Program-made: the position numbers and the translations under genes
Shown here: one piece after another, positions 7,730 through 16,068 of the stretch
Numbering within the stretch: position 1 is the stretch's first letter
Layout: every line of letters starts with the position of its first letter
Notes under the pieces: generated by a model
Seen by the model: only the letters and a program-made list of their open reading frames with translations
What the model was told of the DNA's origin: nothing
Database searches by the model: none
Assembly: GCA_963768765.1 (NCBI GenBank)
Contig: CAVYJK010000031.1
Coordinates: forward strand, 170,008-234,007
DNA length: 64,000 bases
Reading direction: 5' to 3'
Source of the DNA: DASWLF01 sp963768765
Lineage (GTDB): Bacteria > Desulfobacterota > Desulfobaccia > Desulfobaccales > 0-14-0-80-60-11

Positions 7730-8560
7730 TTGCTGAACCAGAATTACTCGGAGCAGGTGGAGGAATGCGCCCGGTTCCTCGCTCCCCGGCTGCAGAGCCC
7801 GCCGGAGTGGGGCATTATCCTGGGCACCGGCCAGGGGCTGTGGGCCTCCATGCTAAAGGACGGTGCATCTCTCCCCTTTGAGGCGCTGCCGCACTTCCCT
7901 CCGGCCACCAGCCCCAGCCACCATGGGCGCCTGGTTTGGGGCCGGGCGGCCGGCCGCATGGTCATGCTCTGCCAGGGCCGCTTCCACGCTTACGAAGGCT
8001 ACACCCTGCGCCAGGTGACCTTTCCGGTGCGGCTGATGGCCTCCCTGGGGGTGAAGACCCTGGTCCTCACCAACGCCGCGGGCGGCCTCAATCCCCACTT
8101 CCGGCCCGGCGAGTTGATGCTCATCTGCGATCATATCAATTTTATCGGGGACAACCCCCTGGTGGGACCCAACCTGGATGCCTGGGGGCCCCGGTTCCCG
8201 GACCTGAGCCGGGTCTATGACCAGGGCTTGCGAGATTTGGCGGAGGAAGTGGCCCGCCGTCAGGGCACGGTGCTACGCAAAGGGGTCTATGTGGCGGTCA
8301 AGGGCCCCAGCCTGGAGACCCCGGCTGAGACCCGCTTTTTGCGGCTGATGGGCGCCGATGCGGTGGGCATGTCCACCGTGCCCGAAGCCATCTGTGCGGT
8401 GCACGCGGGGCTCAGGGTCCTGGGAATTTCGGTGCTCAGCAACCTCAACCTCCCGGACGCCATGGCCCCCATTGCCATCGAGGACATCATCGCCACCGTG
8501 GCCCGGGCCGAGCCCCGATTAGTGGACTTGCTCTTGGGGATAATGCAAGAGGGTACTTAG
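7730..8560 (+). CDS. Purine nucleoside phosphorylase (trimeric type)
   Basis: Splits purine nucleosides with phosphate to the free base and ribose-1-phosphate, the salvage counterpart of purM and purE elsewhere in the window. IILGTGQGLW forms the first phosphate loop, GRFHAYEGY carries the active-site His, LTNAAGGLNPHFRPG is the central motif, and GPSLETPAETRFLRLMGADAV plus GMSTVPEAICA hold the base-binding Glu and Met. I chose the TTG at 7730 because GGGGAAAG precedes it; the frame stays open to a TTG at 7676. From 7730 the protein is 276 residues, typical of the family. Confidence 0.92.
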   Translation: MLNQNYSEQVEECARFLAPRLQSPPEWGIILGTGQGLWASMLKDGASLPFEALPHFPPATSPSHHGRLVWGRAAGRMVMLCQGRFHAYEGYTLRQVTFPVRLMASLGVKTLVLTNAAGGLNPHFRPGELMLICDHINFIGDNPLVGPNLDAWGPRFPDLSRVYDQGLRDLAEEVARRQGTVLRKGVYVAVKGPSLETPAETRFLRLMGADAVGMSTVPEAICAVHAGLRVLGISVLSNLNLPDAMAPIAIEDIIATVARAEPRLVDLLLGIMQEGT

Positions 8561-8563
8561 AGG

Positions 8564-8833
8564 TTAACCCTTCTTCTTGCCGGGCCGTTTGGGCTTCTTG
8601 GCGGCCTTGGCGGGCGTCTGGGCGGACGGCGCGGCCTTAGGCGCCGGCGGCGCAGCCTTGGGCGAAGGGACAGACGCAGGAGTTGATGGCGGCATGGGAG
8701 CCCCAAAAGGCTCCAGGACATAAACCCGCTGCTTCGGGGGGAGATTATCCAGGGAATGCCCGCAAACAGGACAGACCCGCAAAGAAAGGGGATTTTTCGC
8801 TTGACACCCCGGGCATTTCAACCGCAGCCCCAT
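8564..8833 (-). CDS. Small zinc-ribbon protein with Ala/Pro/Lys-rich tail
   Basis: An 89-residue protein. Residues 5-25 hold two CxxC knuckles (CPGC and CPVC), a single zinc ribbon. The second half is a low-complexity Pro-Ala-Lys tail ending KKPKRPGKKKG, probably disordered and positively charged and so able to bind nucleic acid or a partner. Function unknown. It converges on the phosphorylase gene, three bases between stops. Start ATG at 8833 follows an AGGAGG-like site (revcomp of cctcct near 8842). Confidence 0.7.
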   Translation of the reverse strand: MGLRLKCPGCQAKNPLSLRVCPVCGHSLDNLPPKQRVYVLEPFGAPMPPSTPASVPSPKAAPPAPKAAPSAQTPAKAAKKPKRPGKKKG

Positions 8834-8950
8834 CGCTATCCTCCTGAGGTTTTCCTAAACCATTAGCAAAAGTAGAAGGATTCTTCAAGTCTTTTATGGC
8901 GGTTGAGGAGGCGGGACAATTTTCCACTACCACATCGAGAGGAAACCGAG

Positions 8951-9343
8951 ATGAAAAAAGTCGTCATTGCTACGGATCAAGCCCCGGCCCCCAGCGGGGC
9001 CTATACCCAGGCCCTGGCCGTGGGTCCCTTTGTGTTCGTCTCCGGCCAGATCCCCCTGGACGCCCGGGGGCGCCTGGTGGAAGGCGACATCGTGATCCAG
9101 ACCTGCCAGGTCATCGCTAATTTAAAGGCGGTCCTGTCCGCCGCGGGGCTTACCTTGAAGGACGTGGTCAAGACCACCGTCTTCCTGGCGGACCTGGCCG
9201 ATTTCCCGGAGTTTAACCGGGCTTACGGCGAGTTTTTCCAGCAGCATCCCCCGGCCCGCACCACCATCCAGGCCGCGGGCCTGCCCCGGGGGGTGTCGGT
9301 GGAAATCGACGCCATCGCCGCGAAGAGGGAATGGCCGCAATAG
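8951..9343 (+). CDS. ridA: RidA family enamine/imine deaminase
   Basis: Hydrolyses reactive 2-aminoacrylate and related enamines released by PLP enzymes, protecting the cell. The 130-residue protein is standard for the YjgF/YER057c/UK114 family. AIATDQAPAPSGAY-type N-terminus, FVSGQIPLD, TTVFLADLADFPEFN and the final PARTTIQAAGLPRGVSVEID (with the substrate-binding Arg) are all present. The ATG at 8951 with AGAGGAAACCGAG upstream is preferred over in-frame codons from 8903. It stands alone between the zinc-ribbon and coiled-coil genes. Confidence 0.95.
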   Translation: MKKVVIATDQAPAPSGAYTQALAVGPFVFVSGQIPLDARGRLVEGDIVIQTCQVIANLKAVLSAAGLTLKDVVKTTVFLADLADFPEFNRAYGEFFQQHPPARTTIQAAGLPRGVSVEIDAIAAKREWPQ

Positions 9344-9578
9344 TTAAACGAAGGTCGATGCGGCAACTGAAGGCAGACGGGGTGAAGGGTAATGGCGAAG
9401 GCGGGTTTACTTCGGTCCTTGCCCGGCGCCGGGAAAGGAAAACTTAAAACCTCCCCTGAAATCCCCCTCTTGGAAGGGGGATTTCATTGGGGGGAATCTT
9501 CAGCCAACGGCTTACCCTGGCCACCACACGGACGGCGGCGGGGAGACGCCTGGCTCACCCGACCTCTTCACCAGCGTC

Positions 9579-9965
9579 TCATTTGAAGGCCGATGCGGCC
9601 CTGTCATAGGCCTTTTCCATTTCTTCCATGGCCTGGTCCATCTTTTGCTTGGCCTTTTTCCAGGCCTCGCCGGTGGCGGATTTTAGCTCCGCCAGGTCTT
9701 TCTTGGCCGCTTCCTCTTTCTTTTGCAGTTCGGCCATGCCCTCATTGTATTTCTTCTGCATCTCCGCCACCTGCTCATCAGACTTCTTTTTCAACTCAGC
9801 CATCTTGCCATCGAACCTGGCTTTCATTTCGCCCATCTTTTTCTCCATCTGTTCAATCTGGGCGCCCACCTTCTTTTGGAATTGCTCTTGCGAAGACTCG
9901 GCCCTGGCGCAGCCGGTGGTAATGAGTAAAAAAGCCATGGCAATGATAAATCCCAACCTTTTCAT
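9579..9965 (-). CDS. Coiled-coil lipoprotein, unknown function
   Basis: 128 residues from the ATG at 9965, which has GGAGG upstream. The first 20 residues form a signal peptide ending in TTGC, a weak lipobox, so the mature protein is probably lipid-anchored with Cys as residue 1. Nearly all the rest is a charged Lys/Glu/Met heptad-rich coiled coil (EQMEKKMGEMKARFDGK and so on). It resembles the next gene in composition and probably in fold. Envelope stress or structural roles are possible, but nothing in the sequence assigns one. Confidence 0.75.
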   Translation of the reverse strand: MKRLGFIIAMAFLLITTGCARAESSQEQFQKKVGAQIEQMEKKMGEMKARFDGKMAELKKKSDEQVAEMQKKYNEGMAELQKKEEAAKKDLAELKSATGEAWKKAKQKMDQAMEEMEKAYDRAASAFK

Positions 9966-10049
9966 GAGGCCACCCTCCAAGGGGATTTTCTGCTGGAGAT
10001 TCTCCCACCCGACGAATCATGCAGATTCAGGCGAGGTTAAGACCCCGGG

Positions 10050-10337
10050 TTAGCGAAACTTCCCTTTGACGCTTTCCCACTTGTGCTTCAAATCTTCCAT
10101 GGTCTTTTCCGAGGCCGCTTTGAGGCTTTCCCATTTCTCGGCGCCGGCCGCCTTGATTTCTTTCAACTTCTGCTGGGCCGCTTCCTTCCTGGCTTTGAGG
10201 TCGTCGATCTCCCGGTACATCTTGATCTTGGCGTCAGCCGTAGCCTTGTCGGCCTTGGCCTTCAGTTCCTCGAGTTTTGCGGACCACTGCTTCAGCTGGG
10301 CCTCCAGCTTTTCCTGATAGGCTTCTTTCAGTCCCAT
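10050..10337 (-). CDS. Coiled-coil stress-response-like protein (sll1863-like)
   Basis: A 95-residue soluble helical protein beginning MGLKEAYQEKLEAQLKQW. The ATG at 10337 is chosen for the GAGGAGACC site just upstream and because such proteins normally begin M-x-K-K-E-A-Y-Q-E-K. It continues as an uninterrupted Ala/Lys/Glu heptad pattern, resembling small stress-induced coiled-coil proteins seen beside membrane or envelope genes. It sits just upstream (minus strand) of the coiled-coil lipoprotein, so the two may be a paired transcript of cytosolic and lipid-anchored coils. Function unproven. Confidence 0.7.
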   Translation of the reverse strand: MGLKEAYQEKLEAQLKQWSAKLEELKAKADKATADAKIKMYREIDDLKARKEAAQQKLKEIKAAGAEKWESLKAASEKTMEDLKHKWESVKGKFR

Positions 10338-10484
10338 GATGGTCTCCTCATTCAGGGCGATGGCTAAGAATCTGGTAATCATCTTGAGGCACCGAGTCAA
10401 GGAAACCGCGCCGATTCTAGACTCCTGCGCCTTCGCCTGGGGGTTACACGATCAGCTACCTTTGAGAGGCGTGATTACGGGGCC

Positions 10485-13400
10485 TTAGGAGGAACCGGAG
10501 GTCCGGCGAGACTCCAGGAGATAATAGATCACCGGCACCACCACCAGGGTGAAGGTGGTGGAGGCGAAGAGGCCGAAGATGAAGGACCAGGCCAGGCCCG
10601 AGAAGATGGGGTCCAGGGTGATGACCCAGGAGCCGAACATGGCCGCCAGGGCCGTAAGCAGGATGGGCCTAAATCTGACGGCGCCGGAGCGCAGGACTGC
10701 CTCCTCTAACGAAAAACCCCGGTCCAGGTGGTGGTGGATGAAGTCGATGAGGATGATGGAGTTGCGCACCACGATGCCCGCCAGGGCGATCATGCCGATC
10801 ATGGCGGTGGCGGTGAAATAGATGGGGTTGGCGTAGCCTGCTACCTTCCCGGCGAAGATGGCGTTCAGCAGGGCGAATCCGGGCATCACCCCGATCATGG
10901 TAAGCGGGATGGCCACCATGATCACCAGGGGCATGGTGTAGGACCCGGTCTGCAACACCAGCAGGATGTAGATGCCGATGAGGGCCCCGGCAAAGGCTAT
11001 TCCCAAGTCCCGGAAGACCTGCACCGTGATCTTCCACTCTCCTTCCCCGGCATAGTTCACCCGGTAGCCGGGGGGCGGCGGCTGCCGGGAGGTGTCCCCC
11101 CTCAGGTCCAGGATGGCGTTCACGGGGCTTTGGCCCGCGGTGTTGCCGGTGACGTACACCAGGCGCTCCAGGTTTTTCCGGGTAATGGACTTGGGGGCCA
11201 CGTCCAGGTCGAAGCGCCCCAACTCCTGCAAGGGCACCATCCCGCCTTTGGGGTTTTTGAAATAGAGCTGCCCCAGGCTCAGGGTGGAGGAGCGCCGGGC
11301 CACGGGCCAGCGCAGGAAGATCTCCAGGGGCAGGCGCTCCGTGGGGTCATGGACCCGGCCCACCGCTTCCCCGGCCTCGGCCAGGGCCAGGCCCCGGGCG
11401 ATCTGGGATTCGCTCAGACCGCTCAGGGCCGCCTTCTGCCGGTCCACCAGGAAACGGAAGCGGGGCTCTTCGGTGGCCACCGAGGTGTCCACGTCCACCA
11501 CGCCCCGGGTCTTCAGGAAGAATCGCTTGAGGCGCTCCGCTTCCCGGATGATCCCGGCGTAAGAGGAGCCGGGGGGGCCGTAGACTTCCGCCACCAGGGT
11601 TTGCAGGTCCGGCGGCCCCGGCGGCACTTCCACGATTTTGAGCCGGACCTTGTGCTTGAGGGCAATCTCCTCCAAGGCCGGGCGGATCCACAGGGTGATG
11701 GCATGGGAGGCGGAGGCCCTTCTTTCCTTCCCGGCCAGGTTGACCCGGATCTGCCCCACCCAGGGGCCCCGCATCAGGTAGTAATGGCGCACCAGGCCGT
11801 TGAAATCGATGGGCGCCCCTACCCCGGCAAAGGTCACCACATTGTCCACCTCCGAGACCGTGGCGAGATAGCGCCCCAAGTCCTGCAAGGCCTCCTGGGT
11901 GCCCTCCAGGGGGGTGTCGTTGGGCAGGTCCGCCACCACGAGAAAATCGTTTTTGTTGTCAAAGGGCAGCATCTTCAGCGGCACCAGCCCCAGGACCGGC
12001 AGGGCCACGGAGACGAGAAACAACCCCACCACCGTTAGGAGAAACAGGCGGCTCAGGCGGCGGCTTTCCAACAGGGGCGTCATGGTGCGGGTGTAGGCCC
12101 GGTAAATCCAGGTCTCTTCCAGAACGAAGGGTTTTTCCTCTTTGCCGTATTCTTTTTTCAACAGGTGGTAGGTGGCCCAGGGCGTCACCGTGAAGGCGAT
12201 AGCCAGGCTCATGAGCATGGCCAGGGGCACGTTCAGCGGCATGGGACGCATGTAGGGGCCCATCATGCCGGTGACGAAAAACATGGGGATGAAGCTGATG
12301 ATTACGGTGAAGGTGGCCAGGATGGTGGGGGCCCGCACTTCGTCCACCGCCATCAGGGTGGCCGTGAGCGGCGGATGCTGCCTGAGCTGGAAGTGGCGGT
12401 GGATGTTTTCCACATCGATGATGGGGTCGTCCACTAAGAGGCCCAGGGAGAGGATGAGGGCAAAGAGGGTTACCCGGTTGATGGTGTAGCCGAAGAGCAT
12501 GTTGCCGGTCAAGGTGATGGCCAGGACCAACGGCACCGCCAGGGCCACGATGAGGGCCTCCCGCCACCCCAGGAAGAGGGTTAAAAGCACGGTGATGGAG
12601 AGCACCGCGATGAGGAGTTCCCGGATGAGTTCGTTGACCTTCTCGTTGGCCGTCTTGCCGTAGTCCCGGGTGACCTTGACCCTGATGTTGGGGGGGATCA
12701 CCTCTTTTTGCAGTTCAGCCACCTTGGCCAGCAGCCCTTCGGCCACGGTCACCGCGTTGGTGCCGGTGCGCTTGGCAAAGGCCATGGTGACCGCAGGATA
12801 AAACTGGCCCCGTTTGAACCCGTGCTCCTCGGCGGCGGGGCCGAAGGCGATGCGGCTCAGCTCCACCGGCTCCTCGGGGCCGTCCACCACCTGGGCCACG
12901 TCCTTGACGTAGACGGGTTTGCCCTGGTGCAGCCCCACCAACAGATCCGAAACCTCGTCGGCGGATTTCAGGAAAGGCCCGGCCTCCACCAGGTACTCCC
13001 GGCCCTGGCGGGAGAAATGCCCGGCCGGCAGATTGACGTTGCTCACCTCCAGGGCCTGGACCAGGGCCCCCAGGTCCAGGTTATGCCCCGCCAGGCGCAC
13101 GGGGTCGGGGATGACCCGCACCTGGCGCTTGCGGCCCGCCACCACGTAGGAGCGGGCCGTGTCCGGAATGCTCTGCAGGCGGTGCAGCAACTCGTCCGCC
13201 ACCCGGCGCAGTCCGTAATCGTCCGCGGTGTCGCTGTACAGGGTCAGAGTGACGATGGGCACGTCGTTGATGTTCATGGGCTTGACCACCCAGCCCGCCA
13301 CGCCCTGCGGCACCTGGTCGATGTTGGAGAAGACCTTGTTGTAGACCTTGAAGAGGCTGGTCTCCAGGTTCTCCCCCACCTTGAACTTGGCGGTGACCAC

Positions 13401-13703
13401 CGCGAAGGAGTCCCGGGCCTGGGAATAGAGGTCCTCCAGGCCCTCTATCTCCCACAATTTTTTTTCCAGATTGATGACCACCAGATTTTCCACTTCCTGG
13501 GGCGAGGCGCCGGGGAAGCGGATGAGGATGTCCACCATGGGCACCTTGATCTGGGGGTCTTCTTCCCGGGGAGTGTAGAGCAGGGCCGCCACCCCGGCCA
13601 GCAGGCTCACCAGGATGATGATGGTGGGCAGCTTGGAAAGGAGAAAGACCTTGACCAGGCGGGCGGTGAGACCGAGATGGACTTCTTCGGGTGGTTGGGC
13701 CAT
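10485..13703 (-). CDS. RND-family efflux transporter, inner-membrane permease
   Basis: A 1072-residue proton-driven exporter with the two-fold RND plan: TM1, a large periplasmic loop, TM2-6, then TM7, a second loop and TM8-12. FPGASPQEVENLVV and the LGLLVDDPIIDVENIHRH segment in TM4 (with the paired Asp) are AcrB-like. In TM10 the motif reads GIVVRNSIILIDF, with Arg where AcrB-type pumps carry Lys. Substrate cannot be told. A tripartite pump also needs a membrane-fusion protein and an outer-membrane channel. Neither lies beside it: the upstream neighbour is an AT-rich unrelated ORF. Confidence 0.93.
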   Translation of the reverse strand: MAQPPEEVHLGLTARLVKVFLLSKLPTIIILVSLLAGVAALLYTPREEDPQIKVPMVDILIRFPGASPQEVENLVVINLEKKLWEIEGLEDLYSQARDSFAVVTAKFKVGENLETSLFKVYNKVFSNIDQVPQGVAGWVVKPMNINDVPIVTLTLYSDTADDYGLRRVADELLHRLQSIPDTARSYVVAGRKRQVRVIPDPVRLAGHNLDLGALVQALEVSNVNLPAGHFSRQGREYLVEAGPFLKSADEVSDLLVGLHQGKPVYVKDVAQVVDGPEEPVELSRIAFGPAAEEHGFKRGQFYPAVTMAFAKRTGTNAVTVAEGLLAKVAELQKEVIPPNIRVKVTRDYGKTANEKVNELIRELLIAVLSITVLLTLFLGWREALIVALAVPLVLAITLTGNMLFGYTINRVTLFALILSLGLLVDDPIIDVENIHRHFQLRQHPPLTATLMAVDEVRAPTILATFTVIISFIPMFFVTGMMGPYMRPMPLNVPLAMLMSLAIAFTVTPWATYHLLKKEYGKEEKPFVLEETWIYRAYTRTMTPLLESRRLSRLFLLTVVGLFLVSVALPVLGLVPLKMLPFDNKNDFLVVADLPNDTPLEGTQEALQDLGRYLATVSEVDNVVTFAGVGAPIDFNGLVRHYYLMRGPWVGQIRVNLAGKERRASASHAITLWIRPALEEIALKHKVRLKIVEVPPGPPDLQTLVAEVYGPPGSSYAGIIREAERLKRFFLKTRGVVDVDTSVATEEPRFRFLVDRQKAALSGLSESQIARGLALAEAGEAVGRVHDPTERLPLEIFLRWPVARRSSTLSLGQLYFKNPKGGMVPLQELGRFDLDVAPKSITRKNLERLVYVTGNTAGQSPVNAILDLRGDTSRQPPPPGYRVNYAGEGEWKITVQVFRDLGIAFAGALIGIYILLVLQTGSYTMPLVIMVAIPLTMIGVMPGFALLNAIFAGKVAGYANPIYFTATAMIGMIALAGIVVRNSIILIDFIHHHLDRGFSLEEAVLRSGAVRFRPILLTALAAMFGSWVITLDPIFSGLAWSFIFGLFASTTFTLVVVPVIYYLLESRRTSGSS

Positions 13704-13758
13704 GGCGGTTTGAGTTTTACTAAGAAAAATGTAGGGTGGGCACTGCCCACCATATCTT

Positions 13759-14232
13759 CTATTTCCAGGTTTTAAATTTCAAATATGGAGAAAAAATTCC
13801 TATTAACTCGGGTAATTGGCTAATCAGCCATCTCAATAGTTCTGATTTCGTCTTTATTAAGTTGGACCGTTGTTCACCTTTAGGCATGTCTCGTATTTCT
13901 TCCCCGATTGTCAAAAGACCAAGCGCCTTTTGGTCAATTTCTTTTAAATAACTAACAATGTCATCCTTAAATAAGAAAACTTTATTTTGGGTCTCCGCTC
14001 TAAATTGGGATAGTTTATCCAAATTAGTTAATTTGCCCTCCGTCATAATATAGGTCAAGAATGATTGTACCCCTTTATAAATAGCAAAGCGCTTTTCGAA
14101 TAAATCAAGTTTTAATTTTTCGTTTGCTAATTTAAATTGCAGATATGCTACAAAAACTACAAGTATAGCAACAATGATTGTCAAACTAGTTAAAATATGC
14201 TCTATTTTTATTGTTAAGTCAAATGAGGCCAT
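13759..14232 (-). CDS. Hypothetical membrane-anchored protein, AT-rich
   Basis: 157 residues of no recognised family. One N-terminal membrane helix (about residues 13-30, LTSLTIIVAILVVFVAYL) is followed by a mostly helical, charged cytosolic or periplasmic region ending in a hydrophobic patch near IGIFSPYL. The base composition is much more AT-rich than the flanking RND and fabD genes, and it is bordered on both sides by palindromic repeats, suggesting an acquired cassette. Confidence 0.65.
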   Translation of the reverse strand: MASFDLTIKIEHILTSLTIIVAILVVFVAYLQFKLANEKLKLDLFEKRFAIYKGVQSFLTYIMTEGKLTNLDKLSQFRAETQNKVFLFKDDIVSYLKEIDQKALGLLTIGEEIRDMPKGEQRSNLIKTKSELLRWLISQLPELIGIFSPYLKFKTWK

Positions 14233-14257
14233 CTTGCGGACCTAGGACGAATTTACT

Positions 14258-14625
14258 TTTTAAAAGGTGGCACAGGCGTCTCGCCTGGGCAGGCTCCTTC
14301 TAACGGCTCATGACACCTGCGCGTTTAAAGCGAAGAACAATGATAGGGAACAAAATATACGGTGGGCGGTGCCCACCCTACATTTTTTCTCGTTCCCAAG
14401 CTTGGCTTGGGGACGCCATTACCCGCCAAGATTTGCTTGGCATAGAGAAGGCCCCAAGCGAAGCTTGGGTCATAATTTGGTTCCCAAGCTCAGCTTGGGA
14501 ACCAGAAAACGACGCGACAACCCCCTTGTTAAGCGACAAAGTTGCAGTCAGGCGGATATTATTGTAGGGGTGGACCCGCGTGTCCGCCCGTTTTAGGGCG
14601 CACACATGGGTGCGCCCCTACGACC
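14258..14625. repeat. Cluster of several palindromic repeat families
   Basis: This gap holds no gene. In order: a GGCACAGGCGTCTCGCC hairpin (about 14268), GTGGGCGGTGCCCACCC (about 14360), CCAAGCTTGGCTTGG and TTCCCAAGCTCAGCTTGGGAA (about 14396-14500), and a long palindrome with GTAGGGGTGGACCCGCG near 14565 whose right arm ends GCGCCCCTAC. Each family recurs elsewhere in the window (15.7, 28.6, 32.1, 37.5, 45.2, 51.1 and 54.9 kb). Confidence 0.7.
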
Positions 14626-14631
14626 GCCATT

Positions 14632-15573
14632 TCAGCTCTTAAACGCCGCTAAAAACTTCTCCAGACTCTCCCGGTTTTCCACGTTGAAGAAGCTTTCCGC
14701 CGGCTCCTGGGGCAGGATCTTGCGCACCAGGCCCTTGAGGACGTTCTTGGGCCCCACCTCCACCCAGGTGTCGGCGCCGGCGGCCTTGAGGTTCAAAATG
14801 AGGTCGGCCCAGCGCACCGGGGAGATGAGCTGCCAGGACATGGCGGCGCGCAAATGCTCCGGGTCCGTCTCCGGGGCGGCGGTGGCGTTGAGATATAAAG
14901 GAATGGCCGGGGCTTTAAAATTGCACTTGGACAGAAACGTGGCAAAATCAGGGTAGGCCTCCTCCATCAAGGGAGAGTGCCAGGCCCCTGAGACTTTCAA
15001 AGGGACCACCCGGGCCCCCTCGGCCTTCGCCAGATTTCCGGCCCGGGCCACCATTTCCGGGGAGCCCGAAATCACCGTCTGCTCCTGGGTGTTAAAGTTG
15101 GCCAGGGCCAGAGGGCCCTGCTGGCACAAGGGCCCCAGCAGCTCCTCCAACTTTGGGGCGGTAAGGCCGATGACCGCGGCCATGGTGCCGGGGTGGGAGT
15201 CGGCCTCCCGCTGCATCAGGCGGCCCCGCTGGCGCACTGCGGCCAGGGTGTCGGCGGCGCTGAGCGCCCCCGCGGCGAACAGGGCGCTGTATTCCCCCAA
15301 ACTGTGGCCGCACACCGCCTGGGGCTTAACGCCGGCCTTTCGCAAGGCCTGATAGAGGCAGAGATTGACCGTGGTGACGGCCGGCTGCAGGTTCACCGTC
15401 TGGGTGAGCTCCTCCATGGGGCCGGAAAAGCAGAGGCGCTTCAGGGGAAGACCCGTGGTCTCCTCCGCCAGGTCGAAGAGCTCCCGGGTCCCGGGGTCGG
15501 CCTCAAAGAGGTCCTGCCCCATACCCACGTACTGGGAGCCTTGCCCGGGAAATAAAAAGGCCAGATAAGCCAT
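14632..15573 (-). CDS. fabD: Malonyl-CoA:ACP transacylase
   Basis: Loads malonyl groups onto acyl carrier protein for fatty-acid synthesis. FPGQGSQYVGMG (about 8-19) is the N-terminal signature. GHSLGEYSAL places the nucleophile at Ser91, with the malonate-binding Arg in RQRGRLM near 116 and the catalytic His199 in GAWHSPLM. The 313-residue length is normal. No other fab gene is adjacent; both flanks are repeat-rich, so it appears to have been separated from a fatty-acid cluster. Confidence 0.96.
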   Translation of the reverse strand: MAYLAFLFPGQGSQYVGMGQDLFEADPGTRELFDLAEETTGLPLKRLCFSGPMEELTQTVNLQPAVTTVNLCLYQALRKAGVKPQAVCGHSLGEYSALFAAGALSAADTLAAVRQRGRLMQREADSHPGTMAAVIGLTAPKLEELLGPLCQQGPLALANFNTQEQTVISGSPEMVARAGNLAKAEGARVVPLKVSGAWHSPLMEEAYPDFATFLSKCNFKAPAIPLYLNATAAPETDPEHLRAAMSWQLISPVRWADLILNLKAAGADTWVEVGPKNVLKGLVRKILPQEPAESFFNVENRESLEKFLAAFKS

Positions 15574-15697
15574 GTGACACCTCGAAGAAAATATGGGCTA
15601 TTTTAGCCGCTACGGTGACAAAAGCAAGTCCCGGGAGCTGTGAGCCTAGTTAATGCCGAGTTGCGGCCCCGCGCATAATATTCTGCCAACTTTTCTC

Positions 15698-15752
15698 TGG
15701 TGGCACAGGCGTACCGCCTGTGCGGTGAAAGGTAAAGCCTGCGGCTGCAATT
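15698..15752 (+). repeat. About 55-bp dispersed repeat with GGCACAGGCG hairpin
   Basis: Begins TGGTGGCACAGGCGTACCGC, forms a GGCACAGGCG/CGCCTGTGC hairpin, and continues GGTAAAGCCTGCGGCTGCAA. A nearly identical copy lies on the other strand at 51041-51093, and truncated relatives are at 14268 and 45178. Intergenic and non-coding. Confidence 0.7.
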
Positions 15753-15816
15753 TCCTGGCCGCTTACTGGCAAACGTCATATTAGGGAAGAATGCAGGGCC
15801 GGGGCGGTGGTTCTAA

Positions 15817-15957
15817 CTAGTGTTGTGCTTCATAAATATTATGACGGCAAATCATACGAAAACCTAAACCCTAGAGGTCTTAAGGTCCCCCTTTGGAAAA
15901 GGGGGGTTAAAAAACCGTGGTTTGAAATGTCAGAGCAATTATGAAGCACCACACTAG
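15817..15957. repeat. MITE-like element with CTAG-ended terminal inverted repeats
   Basis: A 141-bp non-coding element. The left end CTAGTGTTGTGCTTCATAA (15817-15835) is repeated in inverted form, with one mismatch, at the right end, where the minus strand from 15957 reads CTAGTGTGGTGCTTCATAA. The interior holds a CCCCCTTT/AAAGGGGG hairpin. The right 40 bases resemble the end of the element at 6969-7125. No transposase is present, so it would need one in trans. Confidence 0.65.
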
Positions 15958-16068
15958 ATGGCGGGCGGTGCCCGCCTTACAGGTCAGCCTCCTGACCCCT
16001 AAGCCCTAACCCCTTTCTCCATCCTGCCGCTGTTACTTTTGCCCAACTAAGGGTATAATGATGGTGGC

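Noticed and set aside
9392..9586. 64-codon plus-strand frame
   Set aside because: It crosses a CCCCCTCTTGGAAGGGGG repeat and has no ribosome site or recognisable pattern.
10728..12038. 436-codon plus-strand open frame over the RND gene
   Set aside because: It is antisense to a strongly conserved transporter, His/Gly/Gln-rich with no domain; a typical high-GC shadow frame.
14267..14605. Short open frames of 75-109 codons on both strands
   Set aside because: They are made of palindromic repeats and have no credible start signals.
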